DNA from: Silene conica
Taxonomy: Eukaryota; Streptophyta; Magnoliopsida; Caryophyllales; Caryophyllaceae
Length of the DNA stretch: 64,000 nucleotides
Assembly: GCA_029255685.2 (NCBI GenBank)
Contig: CM055320.2
Coordinates: 46,163,910-46,227,909 of the forward strand
Reading direction: 5' to 3'
How positions within the stretch are numbered: the stretch's first letter is position 1; every line of letters starts with the position of its first letter. A model generated the notes under the pieces. It did not search any database, was not told where the DNA came from, and saw only the letters and a program-made list of their open reading frames with translations. Of the stretch, positions 44,971 to 57,558 are shown piece by piece. A program made the translations under genes and the position numbers.

Positions 44971-45789
44971 CAATTTCCATTAACATCCAAAGATAGAAAC
45001 TAACCTATAGTTCTAACTTATTTAACCACTGATCGACACATAATTGATCCCGGGAACTAAGACGAGGGAGAGCCGGTTTCCCTTTCGGTTACCCGACCGG
45101 GGGGTCTCTATCCTCACTCCATTCCCGAACCCAATATAGTGTCGCCCGTCCCCCGGGGATCTCAAATACATATAAACAAGTATAAGGGAAAGGCCACTTC
45201 GATTAAGTTCATTCTAAACAACTACCATATATTAAAATAACTTAGCCCGATGATAAATATTAGCGGACACTTAAGAATTTACTAAATTTAGATTAGTAAC
45301 GAATTACTTACTAAATCTTACTTAGCTAAAATATATTTTACTAACTATTTGATTACGTTCTAATTAACCGGTTCAACCGATAAAGGAAATAAACACGATT
45401 TAAATTAAACTTCATATTACATTACCTATATTTTAAAACGGGAAAAACGTCTAACTAATTAAATTATTTCGACAAGCTTCTAATAAGACCGTAACCCATT
45501 ACTAATTCGTAACGATTTCTAACGTATAATATTTAAACGTAAACAAGCTAGCAAGCACGTACGTAATTCAAGCAGGCTAGCAAGCACGTACGTACAATAT
45601 TAATATAATAATAAAATAATAATAAAATAATGAAATCAAACTAAAACTAAAATGATGTACAGGAAGTATGAAGTAGTAAATAGCGTAGGTATTAGTAGTA
45701 GGAGACCAATCATGGTTTAAGCGATAATTTTAGCAACAGCAACACTCAAACACATCCGTACTATCTACAGCGTGGGCAGAAACAGACGC

Positions 45790-46390
45790 ATATCAGGAGT
45801 AAGACAGACCTTAAAGACGCGCCCAAACAGACTCAAAACGAACTGAAACAGACCCGCAACTGACCTGCAATACACGCCTAAACCGACCAGAAAACTGTGC
45901 AGAACAGAGCCGCAAAACAGACCCGCAAATGACGCGTATCAGCCTGGAAACAGTCCAGAAAATAACGTGAAACTGGCCTGAAAAAGGGCGTGAAACTGGC
46001 CTGAAACAGATGCCTAAGACGGACTGCAACAGACCCATAATAATGTGCAGGACAGACCAGAAATCCAGCCCTGAACAGACCCTTGAACAGACTTGAAATG
46101 GACCTGAACATGGCGTTGAACACAGACCCGAACAGACCCATTATAAGCGCGAATTCAGACTTCAAAACAGACCGTAAAGTGACGTGAAATCAGACCTGAA
46201 CATGACGTATCAACTGACTGCAACAGACCGTAAAATGACGTGGGAACTGACCTGAAAGACGCCTACAATCAGGCCTAAAAAGACGCCTAAATCAGACCCC
46301 AAACCAGACTGAAATCAGACCTGAACATGACTCAAATGTCACACCCATATCAGACCTGGAATAGATGTATAAGACGGACCCAAAATAGAC
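45790..46390. repeat. Degenerate CAGACC word array in solo LTR
   Basis: About 600 bp dominated by AACAGACC, CCTGAAAC, GACCTGAACATGACG and similar words at irregular 12-20 bp spacing. The ORFs at 45811-46165 on the minus strand are products of this repetition. Confidence 0.75.
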
Positions 46391-47895
46391 CAGAAATTGT
46401 ATGAACAGAATGAATGTAAAAATCAGGAAAACATGAGGTTTAACATCCATTTTTTTTCCAGATTATCTACCTATACTCATTCACAAATCCTAGCATACTT
46501 TGAACATATAAGAACAACACTTAACATGTTACCAAGTCCTAACACTATCCAAAAGCATAATTCATATGGAAAACAACATAAAAATCACATATTGTGCTAA
46601 TATAAACAATAAGGCCGAGTTACTCATTATCGTCACCTCATTACGCGTCTTCGTCACTCGAAATCTTCAATCTCGCACGAATCCTTGTCCAAGCTTTCGA
46701 ATTTTGACCCTCAAACACAAAGAAAATACATTAGCAAATACCAATTTTCGAGTTAATTAAGAACAGACCAGAAGTATCCATAAGAGATTTCTGAAATTCG
46801 AAGAGGTAGAAAGGACGGAAATGACGAGAGGAATACAATGGCGAAAGAATTACCGTATTTGGAGCTATAACGAATCTGTGGTGTTGAATTTGGTGAAGAC
46901 CGAGTCTTACCCCATTTTTACGACTTGGAGCTCAAGTCTGAAAGAAAAGGACGAAGAAGGAAGAAGGAATTTTAGGAAGGTGGGAGGAAATTTCATTTCC
47001 CTCCTTTCTTTTATTGTTATTTTTATGAGACGGGATTTAGTAAATTGATCGGGATTCTTGTAAACGGAATGCCAAGGAAAGTTGTTTACGTCTTAAGGTC
47101 ACTAACACTTAAGACGAAACTTCGAGGAATGTTTTATCAAAAATATAAGTTACCTATTAAATTATATTGATTTTCCGAAAACCATTTAAAATATAAAAAT
47201 ATATATTAAAATAGTTTTTACGAAAATTAGGGATGTTACATACATGGCTTATCATTTTGAAAACGTGAATGAACATTCTAAACAGTGGAGTTAGAATTAT
47301 GCATAAACAATGATTAAGTTTTAAATGATTTATTTTTCAAAAACATGAGTCAAAACAGAATTGTGCAGCAACAATCTGAACATTGTCGAGTTAAATATTT
47401 ATTTCTCTCAAAATATAACTCGTATTAACATGAACCAAAAGCATTGAGAAGCTAACTCAGGAGTTATCATACATAAAATTTTCATATTCATATATGGAAC
47501 ACATTTTAAATGGCAACACGTACAATCAAGCTAAGGTAACAATCTGGAAATTTATTACAATTTTTGGTTCCTTTAAAATTTCACATTACTCCACATTATC
47601 ACATTTAACACAACCATTCTTTCTCAAAAACCTGTTGACATATCTTTTGAAACATAGAAATCACATTGCGTTATATTAACATTTACTCATTATTTCAAAC
47701 TGTAATTGTCATCTAAAACACGATGAAGATTGTGAAACTGAAACAAAATAGAATCCATTAAATAACTCAGTAGTTATATATGTATAAATAAATGATTAGT
47801 TTCTACCATCGTAAAAATCAAAACTTATTAAAGCACGTAAATATAAACTAGAATTCACTAAGGTGTCATTTATTGAATATTAACCTTATAACTAA

Positions 47896-47920
47896 TTACA
47901 CTCACATTTCACCAAAAAAA
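47896..47920 (+). mobile_element. Ultra-short LINE tail insertion (25 bp)
   Basis: CTCACATTTCACC followed by a short poly(A), identical to the LINE 3' end at 35507-35519, is flanked by a perfect 14-bp duplication AACCTTATAACTAA (47882-47895 and 47921-47934). This is a LINE insertion truncated to about 18 bp plus the A tail. Confidence 0.85.
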
Positions 47921-48548
47921 AACCTTATAACTAAATTGAATGTGCATAAATAGACATAAAAATTGGTATGTGAATTTTAAGTATGATTTATTTAACACAT
48001 AACTATATGACATTCACGGCTTGGGGCAACACATTCCGCATATCACTAGACATGGATTACTAAGGCAAGTAGTAAAATAATAACAAACATAAATCTCAAA
48101 ATCCGACTACATTTGCATAGTAAGCCAAACATCAAATTTTTGCAAAGGATAAGGTATTCAAATAAGAAGTGTATACAGAAATAGATTAGTAACGACAGCG
48201 CAATAATTAACATGTCACAACACACGTTTCGGCCTACTGGCTTTAACACATAAGACTTACCTTGATTTCGCATCAAGCAACAAGTTTAGAATACATTTTA
48301 AATGACAGACATACACGGTTTCTAATTATAAACAATAACAGATTCCTATGAAATCTAGTTCCTTTAAATCCTTACCTCTCTGTTTTCCCTTCCCAAGGTA
48401 TTCCCAATTCAAATCTGAGAGGGCCATGGTACAAATTAGGCGCGCTTTCCTAACCGTACTAAGGGGCTCCTAACAGTTTCTACTTGGGGTTCATTTATTT
48501 AGACACATCCTAAGTTGATTAAATTCATTGGTTCAGGCCTAAGGATCG

Positions 48549-48563
48549 TTCTCTCCGAAACCA
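48549..48563 (-). other. Element D primer binding site
   Basis: The minus strand reads TGTTACA, then AAG and TGGTTTCGGAGAG, a decayed match to the initiator-Met site TGGTATCAGAGC at the same distance from the LTR as in the Tekay element. Confidence 0.65.
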
Positions 48564-48566
48564 CTT

Positions 48567-51500
48567 TGTAACACCCTCATTACTCTTATTCAATCATGCT
48601 ATTAAATAATGCAAAACTCATGCCAATAATAATAATCAACACTCTCATGCCATTATGCATAACGTAACCATCCAATGCCAATATCAATAATGAATAATCA
48701 ATCCAATAAATCATCACATTACATGTAGTATGTCAGCCACGATAATCATATGAAACCCAGATTGAGTAGGTATATCCTACCTGGATAGCAGTATAATCCA
48801 ATTACGCAGCTAACATCCAATCAGTAAGATTACTTCACCACACACTCAACACCTAACAATATAATATACGTAATTACTAACTAATACAATTACCCAAACT
48901 AATATAATATAACAATTATTTGAATTAATTATTTAAATAATATATTACGCATAACGAGACCATATTAAGCACGACTAGTCAATTAACTTAGTTAGGTGAT
49001 TAATTAAAATTACCGTCACAAAACTTATTTAAACAATTTACGAAACTAGTTCAACTAATTAAGCTAATAACAATATCAAAACATAAACTAATTAAATAAT
49101 AACAATAACCGTCACATACTTATTATCATTATTAACAACTCACCACCCATAAGGTTAATTACACAAACTAACAAATAAAATTATGTATACAAGCTATAAT
49201 ATACATATTAATCAAGTAAGTTAATTAATTATTACATTATCCAAACAAAACTATATTAAACATAACTAATGAATTAACTTGATTAGACGATGTTTAAACA
49301 AATTAACTAAGCTAATTAAAGTCCATTAGCTAAATGAACACCAAAAAATAGACATGGCTAACTAATACACACAAACTACGTCTTAACATTCATTACATGT
49401 GTGCTCAAACCCCAAACAAAAACACGACAACAACAGCAACACGCAGCACCCCCAGGTCTGTTTGCAGACTTTTCCCGACACCACCACCACTAGCCCGGTC
49501 CCCGACAACTGTCACCATTGGACCCAACCTCAACTACGTACTACAAACTACAATCACCCATTAGCCACCACTAGAGGCCAATAACGCCACCACCACGACA
49601 CCTCCAATCTGCACGCGTACTAACTCGTATCCTCTGTTTTTCGCGCAGTCCTCCGCTCTCTCTTCTCACGGTTTTATCTCTCTCCTCCAAGCCCCCCACC
49701 ACCTCTGGCCACCACCGTTGTCACCACTAAATCACGGTGGTTCCAGGGGTGGTTACCCTTATGCCTAGCTTTCCCTATGACCGTCGCACAGACCCCACGA
49801 AACTCTCTGTCCCAACACGCGTTTTACAGCCCCTGTTTCATATCAAATTCTATTCCTGCTTTGAACGGCCACCACCGTCACTCTCCACCACTCATGGCCA
49901 GAACCCACACACTAGGGTGGTCGCCTATACCCATACAACCACCACTCACCAATCTAGATGCCAAACACTCCCCATAAAAGGTCCGAAACGTGACAAAAAC
50001 CTCTCTATTTTCCCGTTTCTCTATGGTGTTTTGTGCCCAAACACCACCACCACGGTGGTTGTCGCGACCAAGGTCTGGGTCATTCATGGTCCTTGTCCAG
50101 CCTAGGGTCTGAGTCAGGTTAGTTAGTAAGGTCGAGTCCACGTAAATAACAAGAACCGATAAATGCAAAGCGATTAGCGATATATATAAATCGTACCTTA
50201 ATGAATAACGTATAAAATAAATGGAGGAAGTACTTGGAGACGATGAAAGCGAAGATCACCGAGTAGAAGAATAGGAAGGAGGCAGACGAAATGGGTTGTT
50301 TAGGGAGGGTTGTGAAACGTTTTAGGGTTTAGATGAATGATAGATGAAATATGAACGTGAATGATAGATGAATGTTGAGTGGGTGTCAAAGTTTTTGGGT
50401 TTAAAGATAAACAAAAGAAAATAAGACCATTAAGTTTTACCTAGTTTAAATTATGTGGTTTAATATTAGTAATACTAATTAATTAGTTACAAAATATAAA
50501 TATTATTAGTATGGTAGTATTTCGGTCCATATAATATGAATTATAAAAATATTAAAATATTAGCAATTACATAAGAATATACATAAAAATAGGATTTAAA
50601 GACAATAACGACTTAAATAAAAATAGGGTTTTTCCCATTGATACCCCTGTAGTTTTCACTTTTCTCACTTGTACCCCTGCGAATAGCACTTTACTAGCCG
50701 TACCCCTAAACTTAATTAGTTAAACCCATCAGTAGCCAAACATCCTTATGCCGTCTGTTTTAGACGTTAAGTGCCATGTTGGCACTCTATTTGGCAAATA
50801 AGCACCTGATTTGGCAAAGGATTCTTCCCATTGATGCCCCTGTGGTTTTATTTTCCCCACTTGTATCCCTGCATTTTTGCATATTCAGTTTCGATGTTGA
50901 GCCCGATATCTTTAAAACCGCATTGCTTATTATATCCCTTTTAAATTAATAAAAAAATTATAATATATCGTTTCTTATATCTCTTTTTATATCGCATGAG
51001 ATAATACCGTTATATATTACCTTTTATTTTATTCAAAAAAAAATTAGTATCTAATATTCACAACTTATTTTAAATTAAGTGGACCAAGACGACAAACCTG
51101 TCCATGCTCATATTGATACTGCGACGTCACTTACCTATTTCTTCATTGAAGTACCAACTAAATTTTAGATTCTCAGTCTCTTTCTTTTGATCTATCATAA
51201 ATTATTCCCATAAATTTTCGGTTTTGATAAATTTTTTATTTATAGTCTTTTACATCTAATTTGAGGTCGGGTAAATTTTTATTTTTTAATCAAAATATTT
51301 CTGACACCTATTTAAGTAAATTTAACAATTGATTGTTTAGGTATTTTATCAGATATCAACACTAAGATATATGTGTAATGTCTTGGATTAAACATCGGAA
51401 ATTTTGAATTTTAAATCGGATATCCGACTCATGTAATTTCATCAATTCCAAAAAAAATTTCACTCCTTTTTATTATTTTTTACGCAGGGTACAAAGAGGA

Positions 51501-51783
51501 AAAGGGAAAACCACAGGGGCATCAATGGGAAAAACTCTTTGCCAAGTCAGGTGCTTATTTGGCAAATAGAGTGCCAACATGGCACTTAACGTCTAAAACA
51601 GACGACATAAGCATGTTTGGCTACTGATGAGTTCAACTAATTAAGTTTAGGGGTACGGCTAGTAAAGTGTTATATGTAGGGGTACAAGTGGGAAAAGTGA
51701 AAACCACATCGGTATCAATGGGAAAAACCCATAAAAATATAAATTAAGTATAGACGAGAAATAAATATCAAATAGGAAATATA

Positions 51784-51788
<5 letters not shown>
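48567..51788 (-). repeat. LTR of element D, interrupted by a MULE
   Basis: Ends (minus strand) GAGGGTGTTACA at 48567. It contains an AT-rich block (48600-49390) and a CCACCACC-rich block (49430-50100) like the GC-rich block of the Tekay LTR. The far end is lost among TA-flanked elements. ORFs at 49399-50168 are overlapping, on both strands, and unsupported. Confidence 0.6.
50626..51730. mobile_element. Non-autonomous Mutator-like element
   Basis: 1,105 bp with long inverted repeats (about 200-250 bp, starting GGGTTTTTCCCATTGAT on both sides) and a perfect 9-bp duplication ATAAAAATA (50617-50625 and 51731-51739), the MULE hallmark. The middle is AT-rich and non-coding. A second copy of the end motif (CCCATTGATGCCCCTGT) lies about 200 bp inward in both arms. 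Confidence 0.92.

Positions 51789-51848
<60 letters not shown>
51789..51848. repeat. (TA)n(GA)n microsatellite at left end of element E
   Basis: About 40 bp of TA, then about 18 bp of GA, directly before GCGGGTTCCGGTGAG. Confidence 0.95.
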
Positions 51849-51894
51849 GCGGGTTCCGGTGAGTTTGCCATATTCCGTGAGTTACCCCCGCGTA

Positions 51895-52185
51895 TAAATA
51901 CAATTGACCTAAAATTCAACACGCGCCTAAATTTTCACAATTTTGTTTCAGCTAACAACTCTGTTTCCCCCTTCTCTCTCTGCCAAATTCCCAAAAGAAT
52001 CATCAATAATCAATCGCACAAAAATTCATCAAATCGATCGCACAAAAATCATCAATTCTTCAATTTTTGATTTCAAAATCCACAATTATTACCTAAACTC
52101 ATTCATTATCTTGATTAATTCAACAAAAAACTATCAATTCAGAAAGATCAGACGAAAATATTCCAGGAACCCTAATTTTTCGAAG
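51895..52185 (+). other. Leader-like exon of element E
   Basis: CT-rich start (CCCCCTTCTCTCTCTGCC) followed by an A-rich leader, ending in donor-like CGAAG|GTACC at 52185/52186. It resembles a transcribed 5' UTR and parallels 61780-61956 in element G. Confidence 0.4.
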
Positions 52186-52489
52186 GTACCAAGATTTCTT
52201 ACGATTTTCTTATTTTAATACTCGAATAACTGAATTATTTGATTCAAATAACAAATTGTACGACGATTTATGTATTGTTTATCATACTGTTGACATTTGA
52301 CTGATAATTTATTATCATAATCTTAAAAAATTATTGATAATCTAGATTAGCACACCAACTGTTTGTTAAAATGCCTAGTTGAATGTAGAAACTTAGTTGT
52401 AATATTAATGTTAAAACTCAGTTATTGTATCTAGTAGTTACTTCTTGGAAGTTTTGTTAACTTATATTCTATTTTTTGGTGATTTGCAG
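52186..52489 (+). other. Intron-like segment of element E
   Basis: AT-rich 304 bp from GTACC to GATTTGCAG|GT. Splicing is inferred from the ends alone. Element G has a matching segment ending ATTTGCAG|GT. Confidence 0.4.
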
Positions 52490-52990
52490 GTTAAATCAAG
52501 ATAGACGTGAATAATTGACGTTCAATGAAAAAAATGATGCATATACCTGGTCTTTTTTGTTAGTTTGATATTATTTAATTTAACAACTCAGTTATTGTAA
52601 TGTAGAAACTCAGGTGTAATCTTAAAACTCAAGAATTTGTAGTTATACCAATGTAGAAACTCAGTTATTGTAATGTAGAAACTCAGTTATTGTAATGTAA
52701 ACTTTGGTATTTGTAGTTATTCTAATATAGAAACTCAGTTATTGTAAAGAGAAAATCGTGTTATTGTATTGAGATCACAAATGTATTCAAATTTCTATGT
52801 TTTGTTTGTTTTCAGCTTGTTTAATTGAGTAACTCAGTTATTTTAATGTAGAAACCCGGTTATTGTAATGTAGAAACTCAAAACTTAATTATTGTAATGT
52901 AGAAACTCAATTATTGTAATGTAAAACCATGATATTTGTAGTTATTGTAATGTAGTAATTTAGTTATTGTAATGAGTAAATCGTGTTATT
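52421..52990 (+). repeat. CAGTTATTGTAA word array (element E, left)
   Basis: About ten copies of CAGTTATTGTAATGTAGAA and variants at roughly 20-50 bp spacing on the plus strand. Confidence 0.88.
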
Positions 52991-53312
52991 GTATTGAAAC
53001 GAAACTCAAATATATTCAAATTTCTACCTTGTGCTTGATTTCATCTTATTTAACTGAATAACTAGTCATTTTCATTGAATCAATAAATGAGTTTGGTTAA
53101 CGCAGTAGATTGGTAATTTGTCTTAGATTACTATATTGTCTTAGATTACTATATTCAATAATAGATTGGTAATTTGTCTTACATTTTGAATTTTTGAGCT
53201 GAACAGTAATCAATTACTAAAAATAGAAATAATGACGAAAACCGTGTTTTTGGAGTTCAACATGTGCAATTTTGGCATAGAAAGGGTATTCTTTTGAATA
53301 ACTATCTCGAAA

Positions 53313-54935
53313 CCATTACAATAACTACCTGACCCATTACAATAACTATCTGAATACATTACAATAACTGTCTGAACTCATTACAATAGCCGACTTAAAC
53401 CATTACAATAACTATTTGAATACATTACAATAACTGTCTGAACTCATTACAATAACTGACTTAAACCATTACAATAACTATCTGATACATTACAATAACA
53501 GTCTGAACTCATTACAATAACTGAGTTAAACCATTACAATAATTGACTTAAACCATTACAATAACTATCTGAATACATTACAATAACAGTCTGAACTCAT
53601 TACAATAACTGAGTTAAACCATTACAATAACTGTCTAAAAACCATTACAATAATTGTCTGATCCCATTACAATAATTGTCTGAAACTATTAAAATAACTG
53701 TCTGAAATCATTACAATAACTGTATGAACCCATTACAATAATTGTCTGAAAACATTAAAATAACTGAGTAAAAGAATAACATAATTATGACAAACTCATG
53801 AAGTCACTACTGGATACAATAACTCTGTAGAAGGAAATACAATAACAGAACTTCTATAATACAATAACTCTCTTATGAAGTCATTACTAGATACAATAAC
53901 AGAACTTATATAATACAATAACTGTGTAAAACCATTAAAATAACTGTCATTTGGAGTATTAACCCCATGAGTGGTTTCCAGCATATCTTCAATAATTCCC
54001 TATCACAAATAAAACTGAATTTTCAACACCGGTATTGGATTATGCAATACAATAACCAACATAACTTTAAAAAAAGAAATGAAGTATAACAGTTGGAAAC
54101 TCTACTTCATTGAATACAATAACAGTAGGAAAGGAATCCTATGTAAACACATAACATATATTATGCATTACAATAATTAACATGTAATGTTACAATAACT
54201 ACATTGTGCACATGAAGTCACTATTGGAAAACTGAATACAATAACATGTATTATGCAATACAATAACAACTATTATGAATTACAATAACAGCTATTATGA
54301 ATACAATAACAGCTATTATGAATTACAATAACAAGTATTACAAAATGGAAAACTGAATACAATAACATGTATTATGCAATACAATAACAGCTATTATCAA
54401 TTACAATAACAGCTATTATGAATACAATAACAGCTATTATGAATACAATAACAGCTATTATGAATTACAATAACAAGTACTACAAAATGGAAAACTAAAT
54501 ACAATAACATGTATTATGCAATACAATAATTAACATTATGCATTACAATAACAGGTATTATTATGCAATACAATATTTGACATTATGCAATAACTGTGTA
54601 AAAAAGGAAATACAATAACAGAACTTATATAATACAAAAACTGTCTTGAATGAAGTCACTACTAGATACAATAACAGGGCTTATATAATACAATAACTGT
54701 GTAAAAACCATTACAATAACTGTCTGAAAATCATTACAATAACTGTATGAACCCATTACAATAACTGTATGAACCCATTACAATAACTGTCTGAAATCAT
54801 TAAAATAACTGCCTAAAACCATTACAATAACTGTCTGAAAACACAATTACAATAACTGTCTGAAAACACAATTACAAAAACTGTCTGACATGATTACAAT
54901 AATTCTCTGAGAAAATTACAATAACTGTCACAAAA
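53313..54935 (-). repeat. TTACAATAACTG word array (element E, right)
   Basis: Several dozen copies of TTACAATAACTGTCTGAA and variants, about every 20 bp, in inverse orientation to the left array. A sub-block at about 54240-54500 uses ATACAATAACAGCTATTATG. No ORF of substance; the ORFs at 54894-55350 are within decayed repeat sequence. Confidence 0.9.
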
Positions 54936-55524
54936 ATAACACTTTCTAGGCTTTACAAAACACACAATCCTTTCCAATACCAAGAAACATTTACAATTTC
55001 CAACATTTACAATTTCCTCAACTAAAGGCAACAACCTCTCTCTTTCTTTGTTGATATCAGCTAAAACTAGGATAGCAGCAATCTCAGCTCTGTAAATAAT
55101 CCTTTTTACTGGATCATGCAACTCTGATGTAAACAACTCCCCGTTGTAAAACATCATATGCATCATTACAAAAACACCACAATCTAAGTTTTTGCAAAAG
55201 GTTAACTAGAACATTAGGGCGGCAACTGACTTTAATCTTCGTAGCACTGCAAAGAACCATACGAGTTAAATAAACACAAAGTGATGCATATAATACAACA
55301 ACACCCCATGAAGTCACTAGTACATACAATAACTGAGTTTTATAATACAATAACAGAACTTATATAATACAATAACTGTATCTAAATGAAGTGTCTAAAC
55401 ACATTAAAATAACTGTGTACAAACCATTAAAATAATTGTCTAAACACATTAAAATAACTGTGTACAAACCATTAAAATAGATGTTATTGTATTCATAATA
55501 GCTTTTATTGTAATTCATAGTAAA
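54936..55524. other. Element E interior, few words
   Basis: About 590 bp with scattered TACAATAACTG words near 55320-55480 and a less repetitive block at 54950-55250. Two overlapping minus-strand ORFs (90 and 78 aa) look like nothing known. It ends at the copia C target AAAAG. Confidence 0.5.
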
Positions 55525-55529
55525 AAAAG

Positions 55530-55751
55530 TATTGAGCAGATATTCGAGAATTAGTAACGATATCAAAAATATTACGCGTATAATATCTAGCTCATTTATG
55601 TGAATAGTATTATTTATTACCTTGTTATTAAGCATAAGATAAGGAAGTGAATCTTATCCAACTGTATAAAAGCTAAGCTAATGTATGTGTAAATTATCAA
55701 TTGAAATCCAAGCTTTCTTCTCCATTCCTCTGTTTTGTCAATCGTTTTACA
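55530..55751 (+). repeat. 5' LTR of copia C
   Basis: 222 bp, TATTGAGCAGATATT to CGTTTTACA, with a TATAAA-like TGTATAAAAGC at about 55663. Directly followed by the primer site TGGCATCAGAGC (55752), one mismatch from the initiator-Met consensus. Confidence 0.93.
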
Positions 55752-55830
55752 TGGCATCAGAGCACAACTGATCCTGGTATTTCTTTAAAAAAAAAACACA
55801 CAAAAAAAAAAATCATCAACAACAAAGCCA

Positions 55831-57355
55831 CGATGACACAGGGAGAAGTCAGCCAAAATAAAGCAAACAAAATTGAACAAATATTTACGACCGAAGAAAT
55901 TGCACAGCTGCGGGTTCTTTTGAACAATAAGGCAGACAACGGTCAGAAACAGTCCACACCAAGTACAAAAAATAATACACTTTGTAATTGGTTACTCGAT
56001 AGCGGAGCTTCGCACCACATGACGGGTAGACGAGATTTGTTGAGTAATATTTGGAAGGGAAGGCAGTCCACCGTAGGCCTCCCAGATGGGTCGAATATTG
56101 TGGCTCAAGAGCATGGAAGTGTGATGTTAAACGAAACTTTTATGCTCAAAGATGTTCTTTTTGTACCGTCTTTATCTTGTGATTTAATATCCATACAACA
56201 ATTAATTAAAGAAAACAATTGTGTGGTTACATTTTATACTGACCATTGTGTTATACAGGACCAATCTACGAGGATGAAGATTGGACGGGGTGAGCATAGC
56301 GATGGGGTCTATTATTTCAAAGCCGGAAATACGCATATGGTAGCAAGAGCAAAGGCCAATGGGGATGCACGACTATGGCATAAAAGACTCGGACATCCAT
56401 CTTCTAGTATTTTACCTCTTTTCTCTAATTTAGTTGGTTTTAATTTGTCATGGAACTCGAATGATCTTTATGACCCATGTTGTCGGGCCAAACATACTCG
56501 ATCAACTTTTAAACCCAATAATAAAAGAAGTACGGACTTATTTGCTCTCATACATTGTGACATTTGGGGACCATACCATACCAAGAGTCTGTCGGGAGCA
56601 CACTATTTCCTTACGATTGTTGACGATAAAAGTAGAGGTGTTTGGGTTTATTTGATGCGAGATAAGGGAGAAGTGGGTCAATTAATGGTTAACTTTTGTA
56701 ACATGACGAAAACACAATTTGAAAAAAAGGTTAAAATAGTCCAAAGTGACAATGGAACCGAATTTCTTTCCGGGTTCATGAAAGACTATTATAAAGAACA
56801 TGGGATTATTTTCCGAACTAGCAACGTTGACACCCCACAACAAAATGGTAGGGTTGAGAGAAAGCATAGACATATACTCGAAAAGGCAAGGGCACTTCGT
56901 TTTCAAAGCAATTTACCCGTTGAATTTTGGGGGGAATGTGTTCTTACTGCTGCGTACTTAATTAATAGAACACCTACTCGTCTACTCAATGGATTAAACC
57001 CCTATGAGATTTTATATGGAACACGGCCTTGTCTTGATAATATACGAGTTTTCGGTAGTATATGTTATGCTCATAATAAGGAAAAGCCCAAAGACAAATT
57101 TAAAGAACGGGGCGTATTTTTAGGATATCCACATAGTAAAAAAGGATGGAAGGTCTATGATTTAAAAACGAAACAAGTTTTTGAATCAAGAGATGTGATA
57201 TTTTACGAAAACGTGTTTCCTTATACTGATGGATTATCCGAACAACATGAGAAACAAGTGAATACCCATGTTATACCAACTTACGTCATTGATGAGCAAA
57301 TTAGTACCCATGATATACCAGACAATGCTGCTACTGAATGGAGGGACTGGCTTAG
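55831..57355 (+). pseudogene. Copia C protease and integrase region
   Basis: Aspartic protease-like WLLDSGASHHMTG, GAG-pre-integrase (LWHKRLGHPSSS), integrase core (CDIWGPYHTKS, VQSDNGTEFLS, TPQQNGRVERKHRHILEKAR) and the domain after it (PYEILYGTRP, FGSICYAHN). This is the Ty1/copia order. Fossil copy. Confidence 0.88.
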
Positions 57356-57360
57356 ATAGC

Positions 57361-57496
57361 CTGTTTCTTAGCTGCTTGCTTTTGTTTTAATAATCCTGCT
57401 TTAATGTACTTGTGGTGCCTCGAACCCACAACCCCCTTGTAAATGTTCTAAGTTTTTGATATATTAATACATACTCACATTTCACCAAAAAAAAAA
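57361..57496 (+). mobile_element. Truncated LINE tail inside copia C
   Basis: About 136 bp ending TTTTTGATATATTAATACAT, ACTCACATTTCACC and a poly(A) of ten. The end and the upstream CTCGAACCC/CTTGTAA blocks match the 3' tail of the LINE at 35501-35600 in order. The left limit and target duplication are not clear; it could start a little before 57361. Confidence 0.75.
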
Positions 57497-57558
57497 CTTA
57501 CAATGATGAGCAAATCATTAGTACCCCACATGAGCATGAGAACCACAATGACCACGCG

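Larger units (their letters stand above)
43597..47240 (-). mobile_element. Solo LTR, 3,644 bp, gypsy-like
   Basis: Reads TGTAACATCCC to GGGGTTTTACA on the minus strand and is flanked by the exact 5-bp duplication TACAT. No primer site, polypurine tract or coding part is present, so the element was removed by recombination between its LTRs. The TGTAACAYCCC start is typical of chromoviruses. It carries a 14-unit tandem repeat (44331-44970), a two-unit repeat near 44200-44320, a GGAGAGCCGGTTTCCC block at 44090 and again at 45071, and a degenerate CAGACC word array (45790-46390). Small ORFs within it are not supported. Confidence 0.9.
47241..48566 (-). mobile_element. Element D (Tekay-like), leader/internal region
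   Basis: After the TACAT duplication the interior of a minus-strand gypsy element continues to its primer-site region. The part next to the LTR (48400-48566) resembles the leader of the intact Tekay element in order and words (AACGATCCT, AGGCCTGAACC, TCTAAATAAA). No gag ORF is visible, so the element is decayed or non-coding. It holds the 25-bp LINE tail. Confidence 0.6.

Noticed and set aside
45811-46165. Hydrophobic minus-strand ORFs resembling membrane proteins
   Set aside because: Produced by the CAGACC/CCTGAAAC word array; the pattern follows the repeat and not protein constraint.
49399-50168. Three overlapping ORFs (61-122 aa) suggesting a host gene
   Set aside because: They lie in the CCACCACC-rich block of an LTR, overlap on both strands and resemble the GC-rich block of the Tekay LTR.
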